A stretch of DNA of 64,000 nucleotides, taken from positions 2,792,501 to 2,856,500 of the forward strand of contig NZ_JAYKZY010000002.1 in NCBI RefSeq assembly GCF_035818615.1, written 5' to 3'. A model generated the notes under the pieces. That model was not told the DNA's origin, made no database searches, and saw nothing but the letters and a program-made list of their open reading frames with translations. Of the stretch, positions 16,493 through 25,539 are shown piece by piece (positions within the stretch are counted from its first letter, which is position 1; every line of letters begins with the position of its first letter). Made by a program: the position numbers and the translations under genes. Source of the stretch: Sphingobium sp. CR2-8. GTDB lineage: Bacteria; Pseudomonadota; Alphaproteobacteria; Sphingomonadales; Sphingomonadaceae.

Positions 16493-17698
16493 ATGACAGA
16501 GACGGATGCCCCCCGGCAAGCAAATGTGTTCGCGGCGGTGAAGCGCGGCGCGCGTTGCGCCTTCATGGGGGCCGCGCTGTTCCTGGCCGCCTGTCAGTCG
16601 ATCGTGCCCAAGGGGCCGGGACCGGTCGCCCCGACCGGCCCGACCCGGCCGACCGGCCCCGAAGTGGTGCAGGGCCTGCCCACCGACGCGACGCGCCATC
16701 GCGTCGCGCTGCTGGTGCCGATGAGCGGCGCCAATGCAGGCGTGGGCCAATCGATCGCCAACGCCACCACGCTGGCGCTGATGGATACGAAGACCGACCG
16801 GGTGCGCATCACCACTTACGACACCGCGCTGGGCGCGGCGGCGGCCGTGAACCGGGCGCTGGCTGACGGCAATCGCCTGATCCTGGGGCCGTTGCTGGCC
16901 GAAGACGCCCGCATCATCGGCCCGATCGCGGCGCGCGCCAATGTGCCGGTCATCAGCTTCTCCAACGACGCCAGCATCGCGGGCAGCGGCGTCTATGTGC
17001 TGGGCTACAACACCGCCCAGTCGATCGATCGCGTCATCGGCTATGCCAAGGACAAGGGCCTGTCCCGCTTCGGCGCGCTGGTGCCGCGCGGCGTCTATGG
17101 TGAACGCGCGGGCAACGCGCTGCTGCGCGCCGTCGAACAGTCCGGCGGCACGGTGGTGTCGATGCAGACGTTCGACCGCAGCCCGGCGTCGATCGCCGCC
17201 GCGGTCAAGGCGTTGCAGGCATCGTCCAGCTATGACGCGCTGCTGATCGCCGACAGCGGCCGGGTCGCGTTGCAGGTCGCACCGATCGTGCGCAAAAATG
17301 GTGGTGCGACCGCGCGGCTGCTCGGCACCGAATTGTGGAATACGGAAGGGACGCTGGCCGCCAGCCCGGTGCTGCGCGGCGCCTGGTTCGCCAGCGTGTC
17401 CGACGCGCTCTACCGCCAGCTCGCGACCAAATATCGCGCCCGCTACGGCAGCGCCCCCTTCCGCCTGTCCTCGCTCGGCTATGATTCGGTCCTGCTGACG
17501 GTGCGGATCGCGCAGGACTGGAAGCCCGGCGCACCCTTCCCTGCCGCGCGTCTGCGCGATTCGGGCGGTTTTTCCGGCATCGACGGTGCGTTCCGCTTCA
17601 ACCGCGCAGGCGTGGCCGAACGCGCGCTGGAGGTCAGCGAAGTCGGCGCTGGCGCGGTCACCGTGGTCGAACCCGCCCCGCGCAGCTTCGGGGAATAA
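16493..17698 (+). CDS. Penicillin-binding protein activator, LpoA-like lipoprotein
   Basis: The 401-aa protein has a signal peptide with lipobox FLAAC (near residue 34), a Pro/Thr/Gly linker, and a periplasmic-binding-protein type 1 fold: RVALLVPMSGANAGVGQSIA, ILGPLLAEDARIIGPIAARA, VPVISFSNDASIAGSGVYVL, YDALLIADSG. This matches the LppC/LpoA C-terminal domain, which in gammaproteobacteria activates PBP1a from the outer membrane. The TPR-rich N-terminal half of E. coli LpoA is missing, as is usual in Alphaproteobacteria. AAGGA precedes ATG 16493. It is divergent from rsmI, a common neighbour. Confidence 0.85.
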   Translation: MTETDAPRQANVFAAVKRGARCAFMGAALFLAACQSIVPKGPGPVAPTGPTRPTGPEVVQGLPTDATRHRVALLVPMSGANAGVGQSIANATTLALMDTKTDRVRITTYDTALGAAAAVNRALADGNRLILGPLLAEDARIIGPIAARANVPVISFSNDASIAGSGVYVLGYNTAQSIDRVIGYAKDKGLSRFGALVPRGVYGERAGNALLRAVEQSGGTVVSMQTFDRSPASIAAAVKALQASSSYDALLIADSGRVALQVAPIVRKNGGATARLLGTELWNTEGTLAASPVLRGAWFASVSDALYRQLATKYRARYGSAPFRLSSLGYDSVLLTVRIAQDWKPGAPFPAARLRDSGGFSGIDGAFRFNRAGVAERALEVSEVGAGAVTVVEPAPRSFGE

Positions 17699-17713
17699 TC
17701 CCCAGGCAGGGCG

Positions 17714-18501
17714 TCAGAGGGGCGCGCTTGATAGCAGCGCGTCCCGCCGCGCCAGCACGACGATCGGCAGGCCCGCTTCCCCGCGCGGGTCGCGGCCAGC
17801 CGCGTCGGCGCGGAAATGGTGACGAGCAGCGGGCAACCGCTCAACACCGCCTTCTCCACCAGTTCGTAGGAACAGCGCGAAGACAACAGCGCGAAGCCGC
17901 CGTTCCAACCCGCCGCCAGATAAGCCATCGCGCCGATCAGCTTGTCGAAGGCGTTGTGCCGCCCGACATCCTCCCGCACCAGCCGGATCGCACCGTCCGC
18001 CCCGACCCACGCGGCAGCATGGGCAGCGCCGGTGGCGGCGTTGAGCGGTTGATGATCGCGCAAAGCCTCCAGCGCCCAGAAGATCGCCGTACGATCCGCC
18101 CGCGACTTTGCCGTGACCGGCGGCAACGGCCGGATCGCCTGCTCCAGATTTTCGATCCCGCAAATGCCGCAGGAGGATTCGGACGCGCGATGCCGCACCC
18201 GCTCCAGCAGCGCGTCGGTGCGATCGGGCGGCAGGGTGGCGCGCGCCACGATGCCCTGCTCCGTACGGTGGGTGTCGACATCGAACGGCGCATCGCCCGG
18301 CCCGATCAGCCGCTCGGCCAGCGCGAAGCCTAACACCAGATCGCCGATATCGATGGGCGTCGCCATCAGCACCGCATAGCCGATGCCGTTGAACTCGATC
18401 GCGACCGGCACCTCTTCCGCCAGCGCGCGATCGATCGACGCCGTGGCCCCATCGGGCGTCAACCGGTCGAAGGTCATGTTCTGGCGGTCGGCATCCATCA
18501 T
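17714..18501 (-). pseudogene. fdhD: Formate dehydrogenase accessory sulfurtransferase FdhD, frameshifted near its C-terminus
   Basis: FdhD (FdsC in fds operons) passes sulfur to the molybdenum cofactor of formate dehydrogenase. The frame holds VPVAIEFNGIGYAVLMATP, DLVLGFALAE, the SSCGICG sulfur-transfer cysteines, REDVGRHNAFDKLIG and SSRCSYELVEKAVLSGCPLL. After ISAPTRLAATRA the frame slips at the four-C run 17779-17782 (plus strand). Adding one base restores EAGLPIVVLARRDALLSSAP and a stop at 17714; without it translation runs to 17479 with unrelated sequence into the LpoA-like gene. ATG 18501 is chosen because it lies just after fdsD. The operon context is intact. Confidence 0.85.
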
Positions 18502-18529
18502 CCCGGCGTAGCGAGGGATCGCTCCCCGC

Positions 18530-18835
18530 TCAACCGGCGTCGCAATGCCCTGCTTCGTCCACAGCATTGAACTGCGCGGCATCGACATGCGGCGCCGCCC
18601 GCCCCTGCGCCATCCGCGCGACGGCGGCGGCGACGGTGGGCGACAGGCGATCCGGCTGCTCCTGCGCGATGGCGACGATCTGCACCTTCATGCGCGGGTC
18701 CCAATATCGGGTCAGATGTTCGGCCAGCGCTTCCACGGCCTTGTCCTCGCCCATGCTCGCCAGATTGCGGGCGATCTGGTGCGCCATATAGACCAGCCGG
18801 TCCGTGGTGGACATGACATGCGTGTCGTCGCTCAT
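18530..18835 (-). CDS. fdsD: Formate dehydrogenase subunit delta
   Basis: A 101-aa protein matching the small FdsD family of soluble NAD-dependent formate dehydrogenases: DRLVYMAHQIARNLASMGED, then AVEALAEHLTRYWDPRMKVQ, then LSPTVAAAVARM. In fds operons it is required for assembly or cofactor insertion and may not remain in the holoenzyme. It sits between fdsA and fdhD, as expected, nine bases after the fdsA stop. The C-terminal 20 residues are poorly conserved. Confidence 0.88.
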   Translation of the reverse strand: MSDDTHVMSTTDRLVYMAHQIARNLASMGEDKAVEALAEHLTRYWDPRMKVQIVAIAQEQPDRLSPTVAAAVARMAQGRAAPHVDAAQFNAVDEAGHCDAG

Positions 18836-18844
18836 CGCCCCCAC

Positions 18845-21691
18845 CTATTCCGCCGCTTCCAGCGGGGCGATGCGGCGGCTGGTCCGGGCCTGCTCCGCAT
18901 AGTCCTGCTGCCAGTCGCTCGGCCCGTTGGACGCCATCACCTGCACCGCCGTGACCTTATATTCGGGGCAGTTGGTGGCCCAGTCGCTATAGTCGGTCGT
19001 GATGACATTCGCCTGCGTCTCGGGATGGTGGAAGGTCGTATAGACCACCCCCGGCGCGACCCGCTCGGTGATGAGCGCGCGCAGCGTCGTTTCCCCCGCC
19101 CGGCTGCGCAGCGTCACCCAGTCGCCATCCTTCAGGCCGCGATTGTCCGCATCGCTCGGATGCATCTCCAACCGATCCTCCGGGTGCCAGGCGGTATTGG
19201 CGGTCCGCCGCGTCTGCGCGCCGACATTATAGTGCGACAATATGCGCCCCGTCGTCAGCAGCAGCGGGAAGCGCGGCCCGGTCTTCTCGTCGGTCGGCAC
19301 ATAGTCGGTGACGACGAACTTGCCCTTCCCCCGCACGAAGCCGTCCCGGTGCATGGTCGGCGTGCCCGTAGGCGCACTATCGTTCGCGGGCCATTGCAGC
19401 GACCCTTCCGCCTCCAGCCGATCATAGTTCACGCCCGCAAAGGTCGGCGTCAGCGCCGCGATCTCGTCCATGATTTGCGACGGATGCTCGTAGGTCCAGT
19501 TAAGGCCCATGGCGTTCGCCACCAGTTGCACGATCTCCCAATCGGCATGACCGTTCAGCGGAGCCATCACCTTGCGCACGCGCTGGATGCGGCGCTCTGC
19601 ATTGGTGAAAGTGCCGTCCTTCTCCAGGAAGGTCGATCCGGGCAGGAAGATATGCGCATAATTGGCGGTTTCGTTCAGGAACAGATCCTGCACCACCACG
19701 CATTCCATCGCCGCGAGGCCCGCCGCGACATGGTGGGTGTTGGGATCGGACTGAAGGATATCCTCCCCCTGCACGAACAGCCCCTTGAACGTGCCGTCGG
19801 TCGCCGCGTCCAGCATATTGGGGATGCGCAGCCCCGGCTCGGCGTCCAGCGCCACGCCCCAGGCCTGCTCGAATAAAGTGCGCGTCGCGGTATCCGACAC
19901 ATGGCGATACCCGCTGAACTCATGCGGGAAGCTGCCCATATCGCACGCCCCCTGCACATTATTCTGCCCCCGCAGCGGGTTCACGCCCACGCCCTCGCGC
20001 CCGACATTGCCGGTCGCCATGGCGAGGTTGGCGATCGCCATCACGGTCGAGCTGCCCTGACTATGCTCGGTCACGCCCAGCCCATAATAGATCGCGCCAT
20101 TGCCGCCGGTGGCATAGAGCCGCGCCGCCGCACGCACTTCGTCCGCCTTGACCTCGGTCAGCGGCTCGATCGCTTCGGGGGAACGCGCAGGTTCTGACAC
20201 GAACTCCGCCCAGTCGGCAAACTCATCCCAGTCGCACCGTTCGCGGATGAAAGCCTCGTCGTAAAGCTTCTCGGTCACGATCACATGCGCCATTGCAGTC
20301 AGCATCGCGACATTGGTGCCGGGCCGTAAGGGCAGATGATGCTCCGCCTCGACATGGGGCGATTTCACCAGATCGGTCCGGCGTGGGTCCATGACGATCA
20401 GCTTCGCCCCCTGCCGCAGTCGCCGCTTCATGCGCGACGCGAACACCGGATGCCCGTCGGTCGGATTGGCCCCGATCACCAGAATCACATCGGCCTGCAT
20501 CACGCTGTCGAAATCCTGCGTCCCTGCCGATGTGCCGAATGTCTGGCTAAGGCCATAGCCGGTCGGCGAGTGGCACACCCGCGCGCAGGTATCGACATTG
20601 TTGTTGCCGAACCCCTGCCGGATCAGCTTCTGGACCAGGAACGTCTCTTCATTGGTGCAACGGCTGGACGTGATCCCGCCGATGGAGCGGGTGCCATATT
20701 TCGCCTGGATACGCCGAAACTCGCTCGCAGTATAAGCGATCGCCTCGTCCCACGATACTTCGCGCCACGGCTCGCTGACCGACGCGCGGATCATGGGATT
20801 GAGGATACGGTCCTGATGCTGGGCATAGCCCCACGCGAAGCGCCCCTTGACGCAACTATGGCCGCGATTGGCCTTGCCGTCCTTCCACGGCACCATCCGC
20901 ACCAGTTCCTCCCCCCGCATTTCCGCGCGGAACGTGCAACCCACGCCGCAATAGGCGCAGGTGGTGACGACGGCGCGGTCGGGCGTACCGATCTCCACCA
21001 CTGCCTTCTCGATCAGGCTGGCGGTCGGGCACGCCTGCACGCACGCCCCGCAGGACACGCATTCGGACCCCAGAAAATCCTCGCCCTGCGACGCCGAAAC
21101 CTTCGAATCGAACCCCATCCCCTCTATGGTCAGCGCGAACGTGCCCTGCACCTCGTCGCAGGCGCGCACGCAGCGCGAACAGACGATGCACTTGCTGGGA
21201 TCGAAATCGAAATAGGGGTTCGACTGGTCCTTCGCCTGCCCCATGTTGGTTGCGCCGTCATAGCCGTAGCGCACGTCGCGCAGGCCCACCGCCCCCGCCT
21301 GATCCTGCAATTCGCAGTCGCCGTTCGCGCCGCAGGTCAGGCAATCGAGCGGATGGTCGGAAATATAGAGTTCCATCACCCCGCGCCGCAATTGCTTCAG
21401 CCGGTCGGTCTGCGTGCGCACGACCATGCCGTCTGCCACCGGCGTGGTGCAGGAGGCGGGATAGCCATTGCGCCCCTCGACCTCGACCAGGCACAGGCGG
21501 CACGACCCGAAACTTTCGACGCTGTCCGTCGCGCAGAGCTTGGGGATCGACCCGCCGGTCAGCGACGCCGCGCGCATGATGCTGGTGCCTTCGGGCAGGG
21601 TGACGCTCTGCCCGTCGATGGTCAACGTAACGGACCTGCCTGTGGCGATGGCCGCCGGGGTGCCATGATCGGTTTCGCGGGTGAAGCTCAT
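18845..21691 (-). CDS. fdsA: Formate dehydrogenase subunit alpha (Mo-bisMGD, multiple Fe-S)
   Basis: The 948-aa catalytic subunit oxidises formate to CO2. The cofactor chain can be read off: [2Fe-2S] cysteines 53/64/67/81, His113-Cys117/120/126, two ferredoxin-type clusters (168/171/174/178 and 211/214/217/221), the cubane of the molybdopterin domain (245/248/252/280), and the Mo-ligand region ARVCHSPT with Cys373 and His374. The C-terminal domain contains PRFPLLLTTGRILSHYNVGA and the dinucleotide-binding ending. Length and order match FdsA/FdhF of soluble NAD-linked enzymes. The start overlaps the fdsB stop (ATGA), implying coupled, balanced translation. Confidence 0.96.
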   Translation of the reverse strand: MSFTRETDHGTPAAIATGRSVTLTIDGQSVTLPEGTSIMRAASLTGGSIPKLCATDSVESFGSCRLCLVEVEGRNGYPASCTTPVADGMVVRTQTDRLKQLRRGVMELYISDHPLDCLTCGANGDCELQDQAGAVGLRDVRYGYDGATNMGQAKDQSNPYFDFDPSKCIVCSRCVRACDEVQGTFALTIEGMGFDSKVSASQGEDFLGSECVSCGACVQACPTASLIEKAVVEIGTPDRAVVTTCAYCGVGCTFRAEMRGEELVRMVPWKDGKANRGHSCVKGRFAWGYAQHQDRILNPMIRASVSEPWREVSWDEAIAYTASEFRRIQAKYGTRSIGGITSSRCTNEETFLVQKLIRQGFGNNNVDTCARVCHSPTGYGLSQTFGTSAGTQDFDSVMQADVILVIGANPTDGHPVFASRMKRRLRQGAKLIVMDPRRTDLVKSPHVEAEHHLPLRPGTNVAMLTAMAHVIVTEKLYDEAFIRERCDWDEFADWAEFVSEPARSPEAIEPLTEVKADEVRAAARLYATGGNGAIYYGLGVTEHSQGSSTVMAIANLAMATGNVGREGVGVNPLRGQNNVQGACDMGSFPHEFSGYRHVSDTATRTLFEQAWGVALDAEPGLRIPNMLDAATDGTFKGLFVQGEDILQSDPNTHHVAAGLAAMECVVVQDLFLNETANYAHIFLPGSTFLEKDGTFTNAERRIQRVRKVMAPLNGHADWEIVQLVANAMGLNWTYEHPSQIMDEIAALTPTFAGVNYDRLEAEGSLQWPANDSAPTGTPTMHRDGFVRGKGKFVVTDYVPTDEKTGPRFPLLLTTGRILSHYNVGAQTRRTANTAWHPEDRLEMHPSDADNRGLKDGDWVTLRSRAGETTLRALITERVAPGVVYTTFHHPETQANVITTDYSDWATNCPEYKVTAVQVMASNGPSDWQQDYAEQARTSRRIAPLEAAE

Positions 21692-23322
21692 TCCTCCGCC
21701 TCCTTGATGGGCGCAGCAGCGCCGAAATCTTCGGGAAAATGGTCGAGCGCGCTCAGCACCGGATAGGGCGTGAAGCCCCCCAGCGCACAGAGCGACCCAT
21801 ATTTCATCGTATCGGCCAGATCGCGCAACAGGCTGGTCTGCGCCTCGATCGACACGTCGATCCGATCCGGCGCGCGGGAATAAAGGGCTCTGTTCAAATA
21901 CCCCTCCCCCGTTCGGGCCGAGCCTGTCGAAGCCTTCCCCATATCTTCAAGGCAGGAAAGCCCTTCGACAGGCTCAGGGCGAACGGAGACAGAAGCATCG
22001 CGCGCGCCGATGATCCGGTCCATAATCTCCACCCCGCGCGTCGATCCGATCCGGCAGGGGGTGCATTTGCCGCAACTTTCCGCAGCGCAGAACTCCATCG
22101 CGAAGCGCGCCATATGCGCCATGTCGACGCTGTCGTCGAACAGCGTGATCCCCGCATGGCCGATCAGCCCGCCCGCCGCCGCGAACGCCTCATAATCGAA
22201 CGGGAGATGGAACATGCTGGGCGGGAAATAGGCGCCCAGCGGCCCACCCACCTGCACCGCGCGCACCGGCCGCCCGCTCGCCGTGCCGCCGCCGATGTCG
22301 TTCACCAATTCGCCCAGCGTGATGCCAAAGCCGATCTCGTACAGCCCGCCATGCCGCACATTGCCCGCCAGCTGCACCGGCATCGTGCCCCGCGAGCGCC
22401 CGAACCCGACCGCCGCATAGGCCTCCGACCCCTCCGCCAAAATGAAGGGCACCGCCGCCAGGCTCAGCACATTGTTGATGACGGTCGGCTGACCGAACAG
22501 CCCCTTGAGCGCAGGCAAGGGCGGCTTGGCGCGCACCTGTCCGCGCTTACCCTCGATCGAATTGAGCAGCGCCGTTTCCTCGCCGCAGACATAGGCCCCC
22601 GCCCCCTCCCGCACCTCCAGCGTGAAGGGCGCGACGATAGCCTCCGACGCGTCGATCGCAGCCCGCATGGTCGCGATGCAAAAGGGATATTCCGACCGGA
22701 TATAGATATAGCCATGGCCCGCGCCCACCGCATGGGCCGCGATCGCCATGCCCTCGATCAGGCAAAAGGGGTCGCCCTCCATCAGCATCCGGTCGGCAAA
22801 GGTGCCGCTGTCGCCCTCGTCCGCATTGCAGACGATATATTTGTCCCCGGCCGGCGCATCCAGCACCGTCTGCCATTTGATCCCGGTCGGAAAACCCGCG
22901 CCACCACGCCCGCGCAGCCCCGACGCCTTGACCGCATCGACCACGGCTTGCGGCTCCGAGGCCCGCGCCGCGTCCAGCCCGGCCCAGCCGCCATGCGCCG
23001 CATAATTGTCTAGGCTCAGCGGATCGATGACCCCGCAGCGCGCAAAGGTGAAACGCTGCTGTCCGGCAAAGAAGGGCAGCGCATCGACCTTGCCCAGCCG
23101 CGCCGCATGGCTGCCATCCAGCACCGCCGCCACATCGCCCGGCCCGACCGGCCCAAATCCGATCCGCCCGTCCGCCGTCTCCACCTCAACCAGAGGCTCG
23201 ATGCTGAACAGCCCGCGCGATCCGGTCCGCACTACCTCGCATCCAGCCTCGGCGAAGGCGCGCGCCACGTCGTCCGCGCCCAGTGCGATCGACGCCATGT
23301 CCCGGCTCACATAGACTTTCAT
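21688..23322 (-). CDS. fdsB: Formate dehydrogenase subunit beta (FMN, NAD, Fe-S), with an in-frame repeat insertion
   Basis: The NuoF-like subunit passes electrons from FdsA to NAD+. The 544-aa product has an N-terminal thioredoxin-like part, the FMN/NAD site (SGLRGRGGAGFPTGIKWQ, ADEGDSGTFADRMLMEGDP), SLBB-type beta strands and the [4Fe-4S] motif ESCGKCTPCR with the fourth Cys in SLCALGG. Between the two cysteine segments, residues about 446-472 (VSVRPEPVEG... to ...STGSARTGEG) are translated from a family-1 palindromic repeat at 21909-21986 that keeps the frame. Relatives lacking this insert should be shorter here. The start overlaps the fdsG stop (ATGA at 23319-23322). Confidence 0.93.
   Translation of the reverse strand: MKVYVSRDMASIALGADDVARAFAEAGCEVVRTGSRGLFSIEPLVEVETADGRIGFGPVGPGDVAAVLDGSHAARLGKVDALPFFAGQQRFTFARCGVIDPLSLDNYAAHGGWAGLDAARASEPQAVVDAVKASGLRGRGGAGFPTGIKWQTVLDAPAGDKYIVCNADEGDSGTFADRMLMEGDPFCLIEGMAIAAHAVGAGHGYIYIRSEYPFCIATMRAAIDASEAIVAPFTLEVREGAGAYVCGEETALLNSIEGKRGQVRAKPPLPALKGLFGQPTVINNVLSLAAVPFILAEGSEAYAAVGFGRSRGTMPVQLAGNVRHGGLYEIGFGITLGELVNDIGGGTASGRPVRAVQVGGPLGAYFPPSMFHLPFDYEAFAAAGGLIGHAGITLFDDSVDMAHMARFAMEFCAAESCGKCTPCRIGSTRGVEIMDRIIGARDASVSVRPEPVEGLSCLEDMGKASTGSARTGEGYLNRALYSRAPDRIDVSIEAQTSLLRDLADTMKYGSLCALGGFTPYPVLSALDHFPEDFGAAAPIKEAEE
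21909..21986. repeat. Dispersed palindromic repeat, family 1 (copy D), inside fdsB
   Basis: The left arm at 21909-21934 (TTCGGGCCGAGCCTGTCGAA) and the right arm at 21961-21986 (TTCGACAGGCTCAGGGCGAA) enclose a loop containing ATATCTTCAAGGCAGG. The element lies wholly within the fdsB coding region without breaking it; its reading gives SVRPEPVEG and TGSARTGEG. Confidence 0.9.
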
Positions 23323-23771
23323 GCCGCCACCTCCAGCGCGATCCGCTCCAGCGCCGCCGCGTCGATCCGTGCGACCGGCCGCCCATCGACCAGCGCATTG
23401 GGGCCGATCGCGCACAGGCCCAGGCAATAGACCGGTTCCAGCGCCACCTGACCGTCGCTGCGCGTCTCACCCATCGCCACGCCCAGCCGCCGCGCCGCCG
23501 CCGCCTCGATCGCCGCGCCGCCGCGCGCCTGGCAACTTTCCGCCCGGCACAGCTTCACGACATGCCGCCCCGGCGCGACCCGCCGAAAATCATGGTAGAA
23601 GGTGACGACGCCATGGACATCCGCGCGGCTGAGATTGAGCGCCTTCGCGATCACCGGCACCCAGGCGTCGTCAATATAGCCCGCTTCTTCCTGCATCGCG
23701 TGGAGCAGCGGCAACAGCCGGTCGCGCGTCGCGCCATGGCGCACGGTCCATGTGCCGATAAACTCTTCCAT
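23319..23771 (-). CDS. fdsG: Formate dehydrogenase subunit gamma (NuoE-like [2Fe-2S])
   Basis: A 150-aa thioredoxin-like ferredoxin subunit, first of the structural fds genes. The four cluster cysteines are in LCRAESCQARGG and PVYCLGLCAIGPNALVDGRP. The N-terminal helical part (LPLLHAMQEEAGYIDDAWVP) is as in NuoE/HoxE. A GTG at 23774 also fits, but ATG 23771 is preferred after GGCAGGG. Transcription probably starts in the roughly 95-base gap to the LysR gene upstream on the same strand. Confidence 0.94.
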   Translation of the reverse strand: MEEFIGTWTVRHGATRDRLLPLLHAMQEEAGYIDDAWVPVIAKALNLSRADVHGVVTFYHDFRRVAPGRHVVKLCRAESCQARGGAAIEAAAARRLGVAMGETRSDGQVALEPVYCLGLCAIGPNALVDGRPVARIDAAALERIALEVAA

Positions 23772-23868
23772 CACACCCTGCCTTTTGGCTCTGTTTTGCG
23801 CATCATCCTGCGCGAGGGGCCATCAGGGGGTCAAATCGAAGTCGTCCATCTTCGATAGGAAAATCCTA

Positions 23869-24771
23869 TCAAGCGATCCGGAAGCCCGGCGGCAGGCGCA
23901 ACTCCCGCGCGACACGCAGCACCGCCTGTGCCAGCGGTCCCATAGGCGCACTGTCGGACACGATGACGCCGATCCGGCTTCCTTCGTCCATGTCGGGCAT
24001 AGGCACCGTCCGCGCCCAGGCGAGCCCCGCCAGCAAGGTCGCATGACTGTCGGGAATGATCGAGCAGAGTCGCCCCTGCTGCACCAGCCCCAGCAGCGCG
24101 ACATAGGAGTCCGCCGTCACCAACGGCCGCAGCGCCAGGCCGCGCTCGGACAAGCGGGCGTCCAATATGCGCCGGTTCTGCATCCCCTGATGCAACAGGC
24201 AGAGCGGCAAGGTCGCCAGCGCCGCCCAATCCAGCGGATCGGGCACCGCCACGCCGTCGATCGCGCTGACCAGCATCGTCCGTTCGACATAGAGCGGCAC
24301 GGCCAGCGCATGGGCGGGCGGCTCGAAATCCAGATAGGTCAGTCCTGCGTCCAGTTCGAACGCCGCCAGCTCCCGCTCGATCTGCCGCGACGTCAACGCG
24401 CGGACGGAGACGTTCAGGCCCGGATGCCGCGCCTGCATCGCCGCGACCAGGCAACCGATGGCCGGCATCGCCGCCGGGATCGCGCCCAGCCGCAATTCGC
24501 CTTTCAGCGGCCCGCGCGCCGTTTCCGCCGCCTGCCCCAGCGCTTCGGCCGCCGCGACCAGTTGCCGCGCCCAGGGCAGGATCGCATCGCCCTCCGCCGT
24601 CAGCCCGCCATATTTGCGGTCGCGCCGGATCAGCCGCTTGCCCAGTTGCGCCTCCAGCGTGGCGATGCCCGCCGACAAAGTCGGCTGCGACACGTTGCAA
24701 TGCGCGGCGGCGCGCGCAAAATGGCCTTCGCGCTCCAGCGCCAGAAAATATTCGACAAGGCGGGTCTGCAT
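23869..24771 (-). CDS. LysR family transcriptional regulator (candidate fds regulator)
   Basis: The 300-aa protein has the LysR N-terminal winged helix (LVEYFLALEREGHFARAAAH, NVSQPTLSAGIATLEAQLG) and a periplasmic-binding-like effector domain (ELRLGAIPAAMPAIGCLVAA). It lies immediately upstream of fdsG in the same direction, so it probably controls the formate dehydrogenase operon in response to formate or a related acid; this is inferred from position. It may read through into the operon. The divergent mobA gene begins 47 bases away, so the shared gap may hold an autoregulatory LysR site. Confidence 0.88.
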   Translation of the reverse strand: MQTRLVEYFLALEREGHFARAAAHCNVSQPTLSAGIATLEAQLGKRLIRRDRKYGGLTAEGDAILPWARQLVAAAEALGQAAETARGPLKGELRLGAIPAAMPAIGCLVAAMQARHPGLNVSVRALTSRQIERELAAFELDAGLTYLDFEPPAHALAVPLYVERTMLVSAIDGVAVPDPLDWAALATLPLCLLHQGMQNRRILDARLSERGLALRPLVTADSYVALLGLVQQGRLCSIIPDSHATLLAGLAWARTVPMPDMDEGSRIGVIVSDSAPMGPLAQAVLRVARELRLPPGFRIA

Positions 24772-24818
24772 ATCGCCCACCTTATGCCTTATAGAGCATG
24801 GCTATCAAGGGAGCGGCG

Positions 24819-25346
24819 ATGGACGAGCGAAGGATATTGGGCGCGATACTGGCCGGCGGCCGTTCCAGCCGCTTCGGCAGCGACAAGGCGATGGCGCGCA
24901 TGGCCGATGGCCGCACCCTGATCGACCATGCGATGGCGGGATTGTCCCCCCATGTCGCGGCGATCGTCATATGCGGGCGGGAAGGCGGCCTGCCCGATCG
25001 GCCTGCGCCCGACATGGGGCCATTGGGCGGTCTCAATGCCGCGCTCCATCATGCGCTGGCCCACGGCTTTACCGGCGTCCTGACCAGCGGCTGCGACATG
25101 CCCGTCTATCCCGCCGCCTTGCCCGCCGCGCTGATCGGCATGGGCGCGGCCATCCTGAAAGGGCAACAGTTGCTCGGCTGGTGGCCCGCGACACTCGCGC
25201 CCGCACTCGACACGCATCTGGCTGCGGACAACAACCGCTCCATCCATGGCTGGCTGGATCATATCGGCGCGCGGGTGGTGGACATGCCGGACCTCATCCT
25301 TCCCAACATCAACCGCCCTGAGGATCTGGCGCGCCTCGCGCCATAG
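24819..25346 (+). CDS. mobA: Molybdenum cofactor guanylyltransferase
   Basis: MobA adds GMP to molybdopterin to form the bis-MGD cofactor used by FdsA. The 175-aa product has the nucleotide-binding start LGAILAGGRSSRFGSDKAMA, the GPLGGLNAAL motif and TSGCDMPVYP with the metal-binding Asp. AAGGGA six bases before ATG 24819 decides this start over 24798. Position next to the fds genes fits a dedicated cofactor supply. Confidence 0.92.
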   Translation: MDERRILGAILAGGRSSRFGSDKAMARMADGRTLIDHAMAGLSPHVAAIVICGREGGLPDRPAPDMGPLGGLNAALHHALAHGFTGVLTSGCDMPVYPAALPAALIGMGAAILKGQQLLGWWPATLAPALDTHLAADNNRSIHGWLDHIGARVVDMPDLILPNINRPEDLARLAP

Positions 25347-25437
25347 CCCCAAAGCATCGGCGAGCCAGCGCCAACCCTTGCCCCTGCGCGCTGCACCGCC
25401 TAGATTGCAGGCCCGCTATACCGAAAGGATCGCCGTC

Positions 25438-25539
25438 ATGGATATCAGCCTGAACGCTCAGCGCCCCCGCTTCGCTTTCAGGAAAGATATCGTCCATGCC
25501 TGCCATCACACTTTCGAAACTCGGTTGGTCCGCGCCTGA
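25438..25539 (+). CDS. Short upstream ORF overlapping the ABC-F start (possible leader peptide)
   Basis: A 33-aa frame (MDISLNAQRPRFAFRKDIVH, then ACHHTFETRLVRA) has a strong ribosome-binding site, AAAGGA eight bases before ATG 25438. It overlaps the first 44 bases of the ABC-F gene in another frame. ABC-F antibiotic-protection genes in Firmicutes are often controlled by short translated leaders whose stalled ribosome frees the downstream gene, so a leader role is conceivable. No similarity to a known leader is claimed, and no terminator/antiterminator pair was found, so translational coupling is the simpler model. Confidence 0.35.
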   Translation: MDISLNAQRPRFAFRKDIVHACHHTFETRLVRA

